Below, piece after piece: positions 45,001 through 53,736 of a stretch of DNA of 64,000 nt. Position 1 is the stretch's first letter. Every line of letters begins with the position of its first letter. A model generated the notes under the pieces. The model was not told where the DNA came from and did no database searches. It saw only the letters and a list, made by a program, of their open reading frames with translations. The position numbers and the translations under genes were made by a program. The stretch comes from Leptospira kanakyensis (GTDB taxonomy: Bacteria; Spirochaetota; Leptospiria; Leptospirales; Leptospiraceae): NCBI RefSeq assembly GCF_004769235.1, contig NZ_RQFG01000001.1:71459-135458 (forward strand), read 5' to 3'.

Positions 45001-45185
45001 TAACAACAGCCATCATTGGACTACTTCCTGCAATGCTTACAAATGAAATTGGTTCTGATATCCAGAGACCAATGGCAACTGTCATCGTAGGTGGATTGTT
45101 ATTTACCCTGATCATTGGTAATTTCACAATCCCTCTACTCTGTTACTTAAATGAACAAAGAAAACTACGTAATGAAAAGATCTAA
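42066..45185 (+). CDS. Heavy-metal-type RND efflux pump (CusA/CzcA family)
   Basis: A 1039-residue inner-membrane transporter with 12 membrane helices and two large periplasmic loops. LKIDAYPDVSDTEV at the N-terminus and GAIDFGIIVDSSIVIIEG in helix 4 are typical of the heavy-metal-efflux branch; the latter carries the Asp and Glu residues of the proton relay. PELDEGAINFRC resembles the conserved LPELDEG block. Metal specificity cannot be assigned. It overlaps the adaptor stop by one base and the TolC-like gene follows in an overlapping frame. Confidence 0.94.
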   Translation: MGFINFSLKNSPIVLFGFIMICVFGIYSVTHLKIDAYPDVSDTEVIVITKFDGRASSEVEKLVSIPLERALTGIPGLTTTRSQSIFGLSVIRLTFKDHTDEYFARNQVNERLKSIQLPEGTEVPELGPLTSPVGEILRYAVEGDGMPTMELRSIQDWELAPRIQQIQGVADVITFGGDIKEYQIEINPINQDKYNVFLRDLVFAIEENNANTGGNIFKHGNQAIPVRALGAIENEKDIENIIVTEKKDVPIYVKDIGKVRVIPHPPKGILGYRLKSGKEVNSGVQGIIMMRKGENPSEVLKLVKEKIKSLEGFLKNKGIRIRILYDREELVSNTLKTVVRTMTEGITIVMIVLIFLLGNYRVALAVALTIPFSLLFSFCLMHLIEIPANLLSLGAIDFGIIVDSSIVIIEGIIATITISSLTKKKSSLNELILRSSGHTEKEVFFSIAVILCAYLPIFLFERVEGKLFKPMAFGLAFTLIGALLFSLTVLPVIFSRFFQEEHRRQTKEFFILTHARSYFIDFLHSFLEHSQKIISRIYIVVIVLLCFIFWGLGTEFLPELDEGAINFRCKLPTGIHLDRTANVANLLREVVGEFPEAKVIITQSGRNDDGTDPFGPNRIEGLITLEDYSKWKTVHSKSELLELLKGKFERAVPGAKFSFSQPILDNVAEAVTGSAADLSIQLSGRDVSVLWQKATEIESALEKVHGVSAIGIEQEGPNTELVISIDREAAARAGINFSDIQDITEIAIGGKEISKLYLDNHIYNITVRYPEEYRTSVNSIGNINIKSKYESKYPLSSVAKLELKEMPAKIARKNGTRMVSVWINIEGRDQGGFVNEAKKIVENQIKLPTDVEIQWGGQFENLTRASKRLMVAVPLTFAIILFILYLMFHNISDSLLVMSSIPVAALGGLSFLFIRGMHFNVSSGVGLISLFGISIMGGVLFVSNFNHEKENRPIKDKETLKELLLHVSEIQFRPRFLTLTTAIIGLLPAMLTNEIGSDIQRPMATVIVGGLLFTLIIGNFTIPLLCYLNEQRKLRNEKI

Positions 45186-46458
45186 ACACAAATCTAATCT
45201 TACTTTAGTATGGTTTTTCTTTGTCTGCATTTCTGTTGTTTTGCCCGTTTCATCAAAAGAAAAAACTAAAAAAGAATTTAGTTTTGACCAAGCCATTCAA
45301 TTTGCTTTGAAGAACAACAAACAAGTGGCAATTGCTAAATACGAAATTGAGTTTAGCAAAGCGGATCGAATCACCGCGGGCCTTCGCCCGAATCCATTTT
45401 TAAACATAGTGGCCGATGTTTTACCTTTTAATCCAAACTCAAAACAATTTGATCCGAATAGAAACCAATACGGAGTTAGTCTAGGTTTTGTATACGAAAC
45501 AGAAAACAAAAGAGAAGAAAGGATCAACGTTGCGAACAAAAAACTAAAGATGGAAGAATTAATTTTTCTAGAATCACTTAGAAAAACATCATTAGGAACA
45601 GGAAATTTATTCATCGCAACACTTGCCGCAAGAGAACGATATTTGTTAGCAGAAGAAAATTATAAAAACCTGGTCAATATCGTTGAAATCAATAAAATTA
45701 GATTCAAAAAAGAAGATATATCCAAATTAGAATTATTACGTTCGGAAGTGGCACAAGACCAGTATGCAGTGGCAAAAGTATCTGCCCAAGTTGATTACCT
45801 AAAATTAAAAAATGAACTCATTGTTGTTTTGGGATTAAATCCAGCAGATATTGACATTGTCCTTTCGGGGAATTTGGACTCACTTAAATTATTCCCGTTA
45901 ATCGATTCTGAAAAATTATTAAAATTAGCAACATTAGGAAGGCCTGATTATTTGGCTTTGGTCAATGCGGAAGATGTGGCCTTGGCCAATTTCAAATTAC
46001 AGAAAGCAAACGCAGTTCCTAATGTTAATATTCTTTTCGACTCGCTTGTCCAACAAAACCAATATATGTACGGAATGTCCGTCAATATGGAACTACCAGT
46101 TTTTTCAAGAAACCAAGGTGAGATAGCCAAAAGCCAATCAACAAGAGACCAAGCGGCACTCTTCCGAGAAGAGTTGTATTTAAACTTAGCAAAAGAAATG
46201 GCGATTACCGAAGAAGAATTAAAAGTCAGATTTGAAGCTTTAGAGCAGATGCGCCAGATTTCTTTATTAAAATCACAACAAGCTGTAAAAATTGTAGAGT
46301 TAGCCTATAAAGGTGGTGGTTCTACCTTACTTGAGTTTTTAGATACAACAAGATCTTACAATGAAACAAGGCTTAAATACATTGATGCCTTAGTGGAATA
46401 TGAAAGAGCTTTGTTGAATTTAAAATACATTGCTGGTTTTGATTATGAACAAAGCTGA
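45172..46458 (+). CDS. TolC-family outer membrane efflux protein
   Basis: A 428-residue outer membrane factor. The signal peptide is KHKSNLTLVWFFFVCISVVL ending near VSS-KE. The two long helical repeats are typical: FDQAIQFALKNNKQVAIAKY near the start and GRPDYLALVNAEDVALANFK in the second half, ending GGGSTLLEFLDTTRSYNETR. It would form the exit duct of the RND pump. The start overlaps the pump gene; an upstream ATG seven codons earlier (45151) is possible but would weaken the signal peptide. Confidence 0.92.
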   Translation: MKRSKHKSNLTLVWFFFVCISVVLPVSSKEKTKKEFSFDQAIQFALKNNKQVAIAKYEIEFSKADRITAGLRPNPFLNIVADVLPFNPNSKQFDPNRNQYGVSLGFVYETENKREERINVANKKLKMEELIFLESLRKTSLGTGNLFIATLAARERYLLAEENYKNLVNIVEINKIRFKKEDISKLELLRSEVAQDQYAVAKVSAQVDYLKLKNELIVVLGLNPADIDIVLSGNLDSLKLFPLIDSEKLLKLATLGRPDYLALVNAEDVALANFKLQKANAVPNVNILFDSLVQQNQYMYGMSVNMELPVFSRNQGEIAKSQSTRDQAALFREELYLNLAKEMAITEEELKVRFEALEQMRQISLLKSQQAVKIVELAYKGGGSTLLEFLDTTRSYNETRLKYIDALVEYERALLNLKYIAGFDYEQS

Positions 46459-46472
46459 ATTGAACTTTCGAA

Positions 46473-47174
46473 TCAATTACGAGCATTCATGTTTATTTCT
46501 TTCAAAATTTCAAAGCGAAGGGTTGTAAACTCGGTATGGAAATCTTTTCGATTTCTTTCCACCATTGCCTCTTTATGTTCTAATCCATCTTTTTCAGAAT
46601 CCATTCCATGAACCATGTCGATCATATCCTTTTCCGAATTCCAAATGCTGAAGGTTAAAAAATTACGAAAAGGACGAAAGGCAGCAAATGCGATTTTTTT
46701 TCCAGGATGATCCCTTACCTGTTTCTCCACAGGTTTTCCCCATTTCGTAAATCGAAAAAGTTGTGAAATTTTCAATCGTGCCAGAGTGATGGCGATCACT
46801 GGTTTTGCTAAGTCCACATTCTTTGGATAGAGAGTTGCGGAATCTAATTCTTTGATTTTCCCCCATCGCCGATACAATCGCAATCGAATCTGCCACCCAA
46901 AGCGCATGGGATCCCTTGGAGATAAATTTAAAAACAAATCCAAATCCTCTTCGGATTTCCAAAAAGCTACCAACACAACCCGCGAAAAAAAATAACGATT
47001 TTTTGATAAAATCGATTCACCTAATTGCATAGGAAGCAATGTTTCCGCATGGATGAGGCCTTTTACTTTCTTTCGTTTTAGATAAAAAAATAAATAGTAT
47101 GGCAGTTTATAAAATGGCAATTCAAACTGATGGAAACTAAAAATTTCTTGTGTATGAAATTGTATCTCTGACAT
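46473..47174 (-). CDS. CrtA-like (spheroidene monooxygenase-like) protein
   Basis: A 233-residue soluble protein. The pattern of two related halves, with GLIHAETLLPMQLGESILSK, VVLVAFWKSEEDLDLFL and later FLTFSIWNSEKDMIDMVHG, suggests a duplicated ferredoxin-like (dimeric alpha-beta barrel) fold. It resembles spheroidene monooxygenase CrtA and its uncharacterised relatives; true carotenoid oxygenase activity is not shown, and no carotenoid gene lies in the window. It converges on the TolC-like gene and starts only 14 bases from the divergent YndJ-like gene. Confidence 0.6.
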   Translation of the reverse strand: MSEIQFHTQEIFSFHQFELPFYKLPYYLFFYLKRKKVKGLIHAETLLPMQLGESILSKNRYFFSRVVLVAFWKSEEDLDLFLNLSPRDPMRFGWQIRLRLYRRWGKIKELDSATLYPKNVDLAKPVIAITLARLKISQLFRFTKWGKPVEKQVRDHPGKKIAFAAFRPFRNFLTFSIWNSEKDMIDMVHGMDSEKDGLEHKEAMVERNRKDFHTEFTTLRFEILKEINMNARN

Positions 47175-47188
47175 TTTTACTCTACGTT

Positions 47189-47995
47189 ATGTATGAAAAT
47201 TTTTTATTACTCGGTATCCTTTGTTTTGGATATCTAATTGCACCATTTTTTACCAATCGATTCTTCTTAAATCAATCAAAAGTATATACACGTTTTCACT
47301 TAATTTCCATTACTCTTTTGATTTTGGCAATCTACTTTAGAATTCCGAAGTTATCCTTTGTATGGATTCTTTTTTCTGGATTTGGAATGATTTTGTTCTA
47401 TAAAATCCATCGAAATGTTTTATTTCAGTTTAATACCTGGATCAAATTTTTCCCTTTAGGATTTAGTTCCATTTCCTCAGTTTGGTTCTTTTGTGGAACT
47501 AACGAATGCAGCTTACTTGGTTACAACACAACCTGGAGTTATTATGCGGCCATTCATAGTTGTTACATTGGTTGGTTATTTTTATCGGGAGTTATTTTTC
47601 TTTTTGCAAAAAACCAAGAACAAAAAACAGGAAATTTTCTTATATTAACAATTGTTATCTTATTTTTAATGATTGCTTTCGGAATCTACGGAAACCCTAA
47701 TCTAAAGAAATTCGGTGTGATCGGATATTTGTTTCTATTACCTTTTTCACTGATTCATTCAAATATATTATTCCAAAATCAAAATTCCATTTCGAGAATT
47801 TTGGCTAGATCTAGTCTTTTTTTCCTTTGTTTAACCCTGTTACTCGCCACTTTGAATGAATTTTATATTGGATTTCCCAAATATATTTTAGGATATCCTT
47901 TGATGGTGGTGTTTCATGGAAGTATTAACGCATTCATAGTGATCCCTTGTTTTTTGGGATCCATTGCTTTTGCATCATTTAAAATTCAAAACTAG
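47189..47995 (+). CDS. YndJ-like multi-pass membrane protein
   Basis: A 268-residue membrane protein with about eight helices. TTWSYYAAIHSCYIGWLFLS near the middle and LMVVFHGSINAFIVIP near the end recall the YndJ family of Bacillus, of unknown function. The conserved-looking histidines in AIHSCYIG and FHGSINA may bind a cofactor. I chose ATG at 47189, since an upstream GTG (47150) would overlap the divergent CrtA-like gene. Only 14 bases separate the two divergent starts. Confidence 0.6.
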   Translation: MYENFLLLGILCFGYLIAPFFTNRFFLNQSKVYTRFHLISITLLILAIYFRIPKLSFVWILFSGFGMILFYKIHRNVLFQFNTWIKFFPLGFSSISSVWFFCGTNECSLLGYNTTWSYYAAIHSCYIGWLFLSGVIFLFAKNQEQKTGNFLILTIVILFLMIAFGIYGNPNLKKFGVIGYLFLLPFSLIHSNILFQNQNSISRILARSSLFFLCLTLLLATLNEFYIGFPKYILGYPLMVVFHGSINAFIVIPCFLGSIAFASFKIQN

Positions 47996-48036
47996 ATTTT
48001 CACTTGAATCGGTGGTTGAATATTCGCTAAGAAATA

Positions 48037-49071
48037 TCAAAAATCATATTTTTCAATCAACACTTGATCCTTAAAATAATATGCTTCATAGGACTGAGAA
48101 CCGATGGCATAAACCACTTCAACTACAATTTGATCCGCTTCCGGATGACGACTTTTTATCAATTGTTGGTTTTCCTCTGTTAATTCCGAAATCGGAATTA
48201 CTTGTTCGAATTCAAAGCCTTCATCATAACTTAATTCAAATGCATACTCTCCATTGAGCCATTTCAATTTAGTTTCGATACCGTTCTCTTTCGAACTGGC
48301 GAGAAGTTCTCCCCCATTTTGTACCACAAGATGGGAACCAGAATCACCAAGCATAAAAAAACCAGATACAAACATGGCGCAGTAACCTATTTTTTTGAAA
48401 AACAGATCACTCAACCTAGGCAACACCCATTTCATAAACCAAGTAGACAACAAGGCAGAAACTGCAATGGAAAATCCAACAGAGATGACTTTCATTGAAA
48501 TCAATCCGAACAAAGTATAAAGCACAATCTTGATTAAATGTAGAATCACTTCGTTCGCCGCCCTGGTTGCGATGATTTCTTCTTTGGTAAGGCCATAACG
48601 AAAATAAAATTTGTTGAATAACAATCCCACGGCACCCGTAAACCCTGATAAAAAACCAGCCATAAACCCTATACAAGTGATCTTCAATGGAGATAGTTTT
48701 CTAACTTCCGAAACTTCCTCCTGCTTTTTAAAAAGCAAAGGAAGATTGCTCACAAGGAAAATTCCCAAAACAATTTCCAAATACAATGGATTCACAAACT
48801 TTAACAACCAGGCACCTAAAAAAACTGCTGGCAGAGCCGCGGGAATGAACCACCTTACAATAGGCCAATAGATATTTTGACGAAAAACAATGATCCTTGA
48901 AGAAGAACTCGTGAAGGATCCAATGGATAACGCTGCAGGAACTTGAGTGATAGGAAGAAAACTACCCAGGATAGGAATTAGCATCAGGCCGGCACCACCA
49001 CCACAAATAGCACTGATGGCAAAAGCAATAAAACTAGAAACAAATACAATAGATAAAGTCACTAACATCAT
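48037..49071 (-). CDS. TSUP/TauE-SafE permease with extra C-terminal domain
   Basis: A 344-residue protein. The first 245 residues form a TSUP permease with seven to eight helices and the family pattern GGGAGLMLIPILGSF and MAGFLSGFTGAVGLLFNK; such proteins export sulfite or sulfur-containing organic anions. About 90 residues follow that are soluble, acidic and resemble a small PepSY-like fold (IETKLKWLNGEYAFELSYDE). This tail is not part of ordinary TSUP proteins. An upstream ATG at 49170 has GGAGG, but only two bases before it, so the later ATG was preferred. Confidence 0.8.
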   Translation of the reverse strand: MMLVTLSIVFVSSFIAFAISAICGGGAGLMLIPILGSFLPITQVPAALSIGSFTSSSSRIIVFRQNIYWPIVRWFIPAALPAVFLGAWLLKFVNPLYLEIVLGIFLVSNLPLLFKKQEEVSEVRKLSPLKITCIGFMAGFLSGFTGAVGLLFNKFYFRYGLTKEEIIATRAANEVILHLIKIVLYTLFGLISMKVISVGFSIAVSALLSTWFMKWVLPRLSDLFFKKIGYCAMFVSGFFMLGDSGSHLVVQNGGELLASSKENGIETKLKWLNGEYAFELSYDEGFEFEQVIPISELTEENQQLIKSRHPEADQIVVEVVYAIGSQSYEAYYFKDQVLIEKYDF

Positions 49072-49261
49072 GGTTACATCGTTCAAAAGTGAAAAAGAAG
49101 CTCTTAAACGTTTTAAATAAAGGTTATGGTCTATATAAAAAGAAAACCAAAAATTATCAATCTGAAACATTCCTCCGTCGTTTGTTAAAACTCGGTATCA
49201 ATTCGATGACTCTGTGATCCTTGCGTTTGAATTCTTTCAATAGTAATGGTTATGAAAAAAG

Positions 49262-49289
49262 TTGACACCCTTAACATTTGATATAAAAT
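49262..49289 (+). promoter_or_regulatory. Probable promoter of the CAP-domain gene
   Basis: TTGACA (49262-49267), a 16-base spacer and TAAAAT (49284-49289) lie about 60 bases before the CAP-domain start, a good sigma-70-like arrangement. The rest of this intergenic stretch shows nothing else clear. Confidence 0.6.
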
Positions 49290-49351
49290 GAGCGCCTATC
49301 TTTTGAGTTCAATGTCCCTATTCTCAAAATTTTGTCGCAGGTAAAAAAACT

Positions 49352-50350
49352 ATGAAATTTTTTTCAGCCCTAACTCTTCACTCAGTTGTATTTGTTTTTT
49401 ATTTTCCTGCCTATTCGCAAACGTTTTCGATTTCAGAATCTGAGTATCAAAAAAGAGGACTAAAGATTTTAGAAACAATTTTACAGGCGAACCAATTTCC
49501 CTCTCCGAAACTTGATCCCAAATTAAATCTCGCAGCAGAAAAACACGGAGACTATTTATCCCTCAATCAAAATACAGATATTAAAATTGATAGCCAAATG
49601 GAAACCATTGATTGGGTTCATAACGAAAGGGAAGGTCTTCCCGGGTTCATTGGAAAAACTCCTCAAGACCAAGCTCTAGCAGTCGGATTCAAACCTGACA
49701 CCGGTTGTTATGTCGGAAACACAGTCTTACCTTTGATGAAAAAAGATCATAGGGAATCACCAGAATTTTTGTTTAGAGGACTACTCGATACTCCCTTTCA
49801 CAGATCAATGGTTCTACACCCAGCAATTCAACGAATTGGTATGAAGAGAGTTTCTTATGAAAACGGAAAATATATTTTAGTTTTTTTTGCTGAATATTGT
49901 CTTTCTGGTAAAAAACCGGCCTTTGTCCATTATCCAGTCTCAAACGAAGATCAAATTCGCCTTCGAATGCATCCTGAATTACCAAATCCATTTCCACAGT
50001 TACAGTATCTTTCTTATTCAACAGCAATCACCGTACAGCTGTTTTTTGATGATAACCCAGAAACAGAATTGTTTTGGGAAGAGGCAGTTCTCTTGGATTC
50101 AAAAGGAAAATCTGTCCCTATTAGCACCTTAAGTTTAACCAACCCACCTCCCGATACGAAAGATTTTTTAAAAAGTATGAAGTTTGTCGCTTTTGTTGCA
50201 AACGAACCATTCTCACCTAATACAGAATATACGGTAAAAACAAAAGTAAAAAATCAATCAGGGAAAATAGTCTTCCAGAAAACTTGGAAGTTCCGAACAG
50301 AATCGGAAGATTCATTTTTTAAGACTTTTGCCCCGCAAGATCCGGAATGA
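49352..50350 (+). CDS. Secreted CAP-domain protein with C-terminal Ig-like domain
   Basis: A 332-residue exported protein; the signal peptide ends near AYSQT. Residues 35-200 are a CAP (SCP/PR-1) domain: LNLAAEKHGDYLSLN, DTPFHRSMVLHPAIQRIGMK and the closing ILVFFAEYC. The remaining part resembles a Big_5-type Ig-like domain (PFSPNTEYTVKTKVKNQSGK). CAP proteins are secreted or surface proteins of varied function, some binding lipids. AGG stands before the ATG. It is a single gene with its own promoter. Confidence 0.85.
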   Translation: MKFFSALTLHSVVFVFYFPAYSQTFSISESEYQKRGLKILETILQANQFPSPKLDPKLNLAAEKHGDYLSLNQNTDIKIDSQMETIDWVHNEREGLPGFIGKTPQDQALAVGFKPDTGCYVGNTVLPLMKKDHRESPEFLFRGLLDTPFHRSMVLHPAIQRIGMKRVSYENGKYILVFFAEYCLSGKKPAFVHYPVSNEDQIRLRMHPELPNPFPQLQYLSYSTAITVQLFFDDNPETELFWEEAVLLDSKGKSVPISTLSLTNPPPDTKDFLKSMKFVAFVANEPFSPNTEYTVKTKVKNQSGKIVFQKTWKFRTESEDSFFKTFAPQDPE

Positions 50351-50488
50351 AGATAAGAATTAAGTCATAGGATCACAAGAAACTAGGATGATCTTTAAAA
50401 TGCGATTACTGTGAAAAAGCGAAATGATTTTGAATAAAATCTAGGAAATTGCGAAGTGGGTTGTGGGATTCGAGCGGTTAGGGTATAG

Positions 50489-50640
50489 GGGAAATTCGCA
50501 CAGCCCACGAGCCACTCCCCTCCACCCTAACTCGGGCGGGGGATTTTGGACTCACCCCCACATTATGTCACATTCTACCATTCCCCCACGACCCCGCTGG
50601 CAGATGCCGGGCGTAAGCGAACAACGCCTATATACTCAAG
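50489..50640 (+). repeat. Dispersed intergenic repeat, copy A
   Basis: A GC-rich block in a 330-base gene-free gap. The core GGGAAATTCGCAC, then CCCACGAGCCACTCCCC, TCCACCCTAACTCGGGCGGG (to 50542) is repeated almost exactly at 63782-63836 in the same orientation; weaker similarity continues for about 45 bases (GACTCAC, ATTATGTC). CTCCACCC and GGGCGGGGG can form a strong hairpin. After the shared part, GCCGGGCGTAAGCGAACAAC resembles other REP-like DNA. No protein is encoded. Confidence 0.75.
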
Positions 50641-50682
50641 TGACTCAAGCGTTTCATTGGTTTTCTATTTAAAGAAAAAGTA

Positions 50683-51309
50683 TTACCAATACACTTCCAA
50701 AAATGATTTTTCATTTTTTCTTATCTGTTCAAATTCAAAAATCTCTTTTGAATGTTTTAGAGTGATATCAATATCATCCCAACCGTTCCGGATGCGATTG
50801 ACAGAAGCTGAATCCAAATGGAAGTGAAATGTTTGTTCTCCCGCTTGCACTTCCGATGTTTCTAAATTGATTCGAATTTGAGATCCAGAATTTTTAGAAA
50901 CCCACTCACCAAGAAAATGAATTTCTTCTTCTTTCAAACGAACAAGAGCAATTCCATTCTTCGCAGAATTAATGGAGAATATATCGGCGAAGGAAGGTGC
51001 CAAAATCGCTCTGAATCCGAAATCAGAAAGAGCCCAAGGTGCATGTTCTCTGCTCGAACCACAGCCAAAATTTTTCCCAGCGATAAGCACACTTGCATTT
51101 GTAAATCCTTCCTGGTTCAAAATGAAATCTGGATTTGGAATCTTTCCTTCTAAGTCTAAATACCTCCAATCATAAAATAAATGTTTTCCAAAACCCTTTT
51201 TATCGATTAGTTTCATAAATTGTTTTGGAAGTATTTGGTCTGTATCAATATCCTCTCTCGGGATTGATACGGCAACTCCCGTATGGATTGTCCAATTTTC
51301 TACGCTCAT
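50683..51309 (-). CDS. leuD: 3-isopropylmalate dehydratase small subunit
   Basis: A 208-residue subunit of isopropylmalate isomerase. [20 protein letters not shown] is the swivelling-domain signature, and [20 protein letters not shown] is typical of bacterial LeuD. With LeuC it interconverts 2- and 3-isopropylmalate in leucine synthesis, and in Leptospira-type pathways probably also methylmalate. Its start overlaps the leuC stop by four bases, so the two are coupled. Confidence 0.97.
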   Translation of the reverse strand: MSVENWTIHTGVAVSIPREDIDTDQILPKQFMKLIDKKGFGKHLFYDWRYLDLEGKIPNPDFILNQEGFTNASVLIAGKNFGCGSSREHAPWALSDFGFRAILAPSFADIFSINSAKNGIALVRLKEEEIHFLGEWVSKNSGSQIRINLETSEVQAGEQTFHFHLDSASVNRIRNGWDDIDITLKHSKEIFEFEQIRKNEKSFLEVYW

Positions 51310-52709
51310 ACCAATTTCCTCACATCTGTAAATTTTCCAGTCACTGCAGCAGCTGCTGCCATAGAAGGACTGACTAAATGAGTTCTTCCTCCTCTACCTT
51401 GTCTTCCTTCGAAGTTCCGGTTAGAAGTAGATGCACATCTTTCACCCGGTTTTAATACATCATCGTTCATCGCAAGGCAAAGGGAACAACCTGGCTCTCG
51501 CCATTCGAATCCAGCTTCTAAAAATATTTGATCCAAACCTTCCGATTCCGCCTGCCGTTTCACTCTACCGGAACCTGGCACCACCAATGCTTGCACTCTT
51601 GGATGAACCTTTTTGCCTCGAGCCACCTCTGCAGCAGATCGTAAGTCCTCTATCCTTGAATTGGTACAAGAGCCGATAAACACCTTATCGATGTTAATCT
51701 CAGAAATGGGAGTTCCAGGTTTTAAATCCATATATTCCAATGCATTTTTTGCAGTTTCTCTTTCTCGTTTCTCTTGGAAATCATCAGAATTTGGTATCAC
51801 TCCTGTGATGGATAAAGTCTGGGATGGATTGGTTCCCCAAGTCACCTGAGGTTCTATTTTAGAAATATCCAATTCGATCATCGCGTCAAAAACGGCATCT
51901 CTATCAGTGAAGAATGTTTTCCAATATTTTACTGCCTCTTCAAAACTTTCTCCTTTTGGGATTAACTTTTTATCTTTCAAATAATCAAATGTAATTTGGT
52001 CTGGTGCGATGAGACTTGCCCTTGCGCCAGCTTCGATACTCATATTACAAAGTGTCATTCGCCCTTCCATAGAAAGAGAACGAATCCATTCACCCGAATA
52101 TTCTAAAGTGTAACCCCTCCCACCGGAAGTTCCCATTTTTGTTATGAGTGCAAGAACGATATCTTTTGCAGTGATACCAAATCCAGGTTTCCCAACAAAT
52201 TGAACTAACATCGATTTTGTTTTTGCCTGTTTCAAGGTTTGTGTTGCAAGCACATGTTCTACTTCACTAGTCCCTATTCCAAAAGCCAATGCGCCAAAGG
52301 CCCCATGAGTGGCTGTATGAGAATCCCCGCATACGATTACTGATCCAGGGATCGTAAATCCTAACTCAGGACCTAAAACATGGACGATTCCTTGTTCGGG
52401 ATCTTCCGGACCAAACAAATGAATTCCGAAATCGTTGCAGTTTTTCTCCATTGTATCAATCTGCAACCTGGAGACTGGCCCCGCGGCATCTCTGTTTTTA
52501 CGATCTCTTGTGGAAACATTATGATCCACAACTCCGAATGTCAGATCCTTTCTTCTTACATCTCTGTTTTTAGTTCTTAATCCTTCAAATGCTTGGGCAG
52601 ATGTCACCTCATGTAAGATATGCCGATCCACATATAAAATAGATTCAGAATCTGAATTCTCTAAAATCTTATGACTTTCCCAAATTTTATCGTAAAGAGT
52701 TTGTCCCAT
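51306..52709 (-). CDS. leuC: 3-isopropylmalate dehydratase large subunit
   Basis: A 467-residue aconitase-family subunit of isopropylmalate isomerase. [20 protein letters not shown] carries the first iron-sulfur cysteine, CSLCLAMND the other two. [20 protein letters not shown] is the conserved substrate segment. Length is normal. AGAGG precedes the ATG. It is transcribed divergently from a LysR regulator, which is a likely controller; leuA2 is far away with a different type of control. Confidence 0.97.
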   Translation of the reverse strand: MGQTLYDKIWESHKILENSDSESILYVDRHILHEVTSAQAFEGLRTKNRDVRRKDLTFGVVDHNVSTRDRKNRDAAGPVSRLQIDTMEKNCNDFGIHLFGPEDPEQGIVHVLGPELGFTIPGSVIVCGDSHTATHGAFGALAFGIGTSEVEHVLATQTLKQAKTKSMLVQFVGKPGFGITAKDIVLALITKMGTSGGRGYTLEYSGEWIRSLSMEGRMTLCNMSIEAGARASLIAPDQITFDYLKDKKLIPKGESFEEAVKYWKTFFTDRDAVFDAMIELDISKIEPQVTWGTNPSQTLSITGVIPNSDDFQEKRERETAKNALEYMDLKPGTPISEINIDKVFIGSCTNSRIEDLRSAAEVARGKKVHPRVQALVVPGSGRVKRQAESEGLDQIFLEAGFEWREPGCSLCLAMNDDVLKPGERCASTSNRNFEGRQGRGGRTHLVSPSMAAAAAVTGKFTDVRKLV

Positions 52710-52727
52710 ATTTTCCTCTTGGTAAAT

Positions 52728-52794
52728 AAGATATCAAATTTACTGATATAATGCAAATAAATTGGTTTTATAAAATATATAACTAAAAGTTATA
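52728..52794. promoter_or_regulatory. leuC promoter and LysR-type operator
   Basis: On the minus strand TTGCAT (52756-52751), a 17-base spacer and TATCTT (52733-52728) suit a leuC promoter. Nearer the LysR start, TATAACT-aaa-AGTTATA (52778-52794) is a seven-base dyad containing the T-N11-A pattern usual for LysR binding sites. The DNA between the divergent starts is very AT-rich. Confidence 0.55.
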
Positions 52795-52801
52795 AGTCTA
52801 T

Positions 52802-53704
52802 ATGGAATTCAGACAGATCATTTATTTTCTGGAAATCTCAGAATCGGGCACATTCCAAAAGGCTGCGTCGCGGCTGGGATTAACACAACCCGCACTCTCT
52901 AGACAGATTTTCCTTTTAGAAAAAGAATTAGGAGTCACAGTCTTGGAAAGAGGAGGAAGGTCAGTTCGCCTAACTCATGAAGGAGAAAGATTCTATCAGT
53001 ATTCAGTTCGTATGAAAGAGTTATGGGAAGAAATACAAAACGGCTTTTCCAAAGAAAATGAACTAAAAGGTAACTTTTCCATTTCCGCGGGAGGAACAGT
53101 TTCTGCTTGGATCTTACCTCAAATCTTAAAAGATATCCTAAAAACAAAACCAGGACTTTCTCTATCCGTAAGGGAAGGAGATGCATCCGAAACTAAGGAC
53201 GCAGTTTTAAAAGGAGAAGTAGACCTTGGGATTTTGACCGGTCCTGTTGCAGAACCTAGTCTGAATGTTCTAGAATTTTTATCCGATAGAATCTTTCCTG
53301 TAGCAGCAAAGGATCATCCCATCTTTCTAAAAAAGAAAATCAGAATGGAAGATTTAAAAAAACAATCCTTTGTATTCTTCCATCCAGGTTCAGCTCTGAG
53401 AAAAGCAGTAGAGAAGAAGATCAAATCTTTTTCAAAAGAATTTGGTTCGAACATCGCCATGGAACTGAGAAGTGTAGAATCCGTGATCAAATCATTGGAA
53501 GCGGGACTTGGGATCGGTTTTTTATCCGAATATTCCATCAGTCCAAAACTGGAAAAAATTAAATTTGAAGACTGGAATGCAGAAAGAAAATTTTATCTCT
53601 GTTATCGCAAAAAATCAGGACCAGGACTTACGATGCTTGCTGAAGAAATTTTAAGATCCGCAGAGAAATGGAAATCCCAAAAGGAAAAATCCTCCCTTTC
53701 TTAA
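52802..53704 (+). CDS. LysR-family transcriptional regulator
   Basis: A 300-residue regulator. The winged helix-turn-helix covers residues 1-60 (FLEISESGTFQKAASRLGLT, QPALSRQIFLLEKELGV), and a periplasmic-binding-like effector domain follows (FSISAGGTVSAWILPQIL to the C-terminus). Because it is divergent from leuCD across a 92-base gap with a suitable dyad, it probably senses a branched-chain pathway intermediate such as isopropylmalate and controls leuCD. That role is inferred from position. Confidence 0.92.
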   Translation: MEFRQIIYFLEISESGTFQKAASRLGLTQPALSRQIFLLEKELGVTVLERGGRSVRLTHEGERFYQYSVRMKELWEEIQNGFSKENELKGNFSISAGGTVSAWILPQILKDILKTKPGLSLSVREGDASETKDAVLKGEVDLGILTGPVAEPSLNVLEFLSDRIFPVAAKDHPIFLKKKIRMEDLKKQSFVFFHPGSALRKAVEKKIKSFSKEFGSNIAMELRSVESVIKSLEAGLGIGFLSEYSISPKLEKIKFEDWNAERKFYLCYRKKSGPGLTMLAEEILRSAEKWKSQKEKSSLS

Positions 53705-53736
53705 GAGGAAAGGAAGATCTTTCTTTTTTCTCTGAA

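Noticed and set aside
50463..50827. Reading frames across the intergenic repeat before leuD
   Set aside because: The sequence is a repeat shared with 63782; the frames are not preserved between copies and show no protein family.
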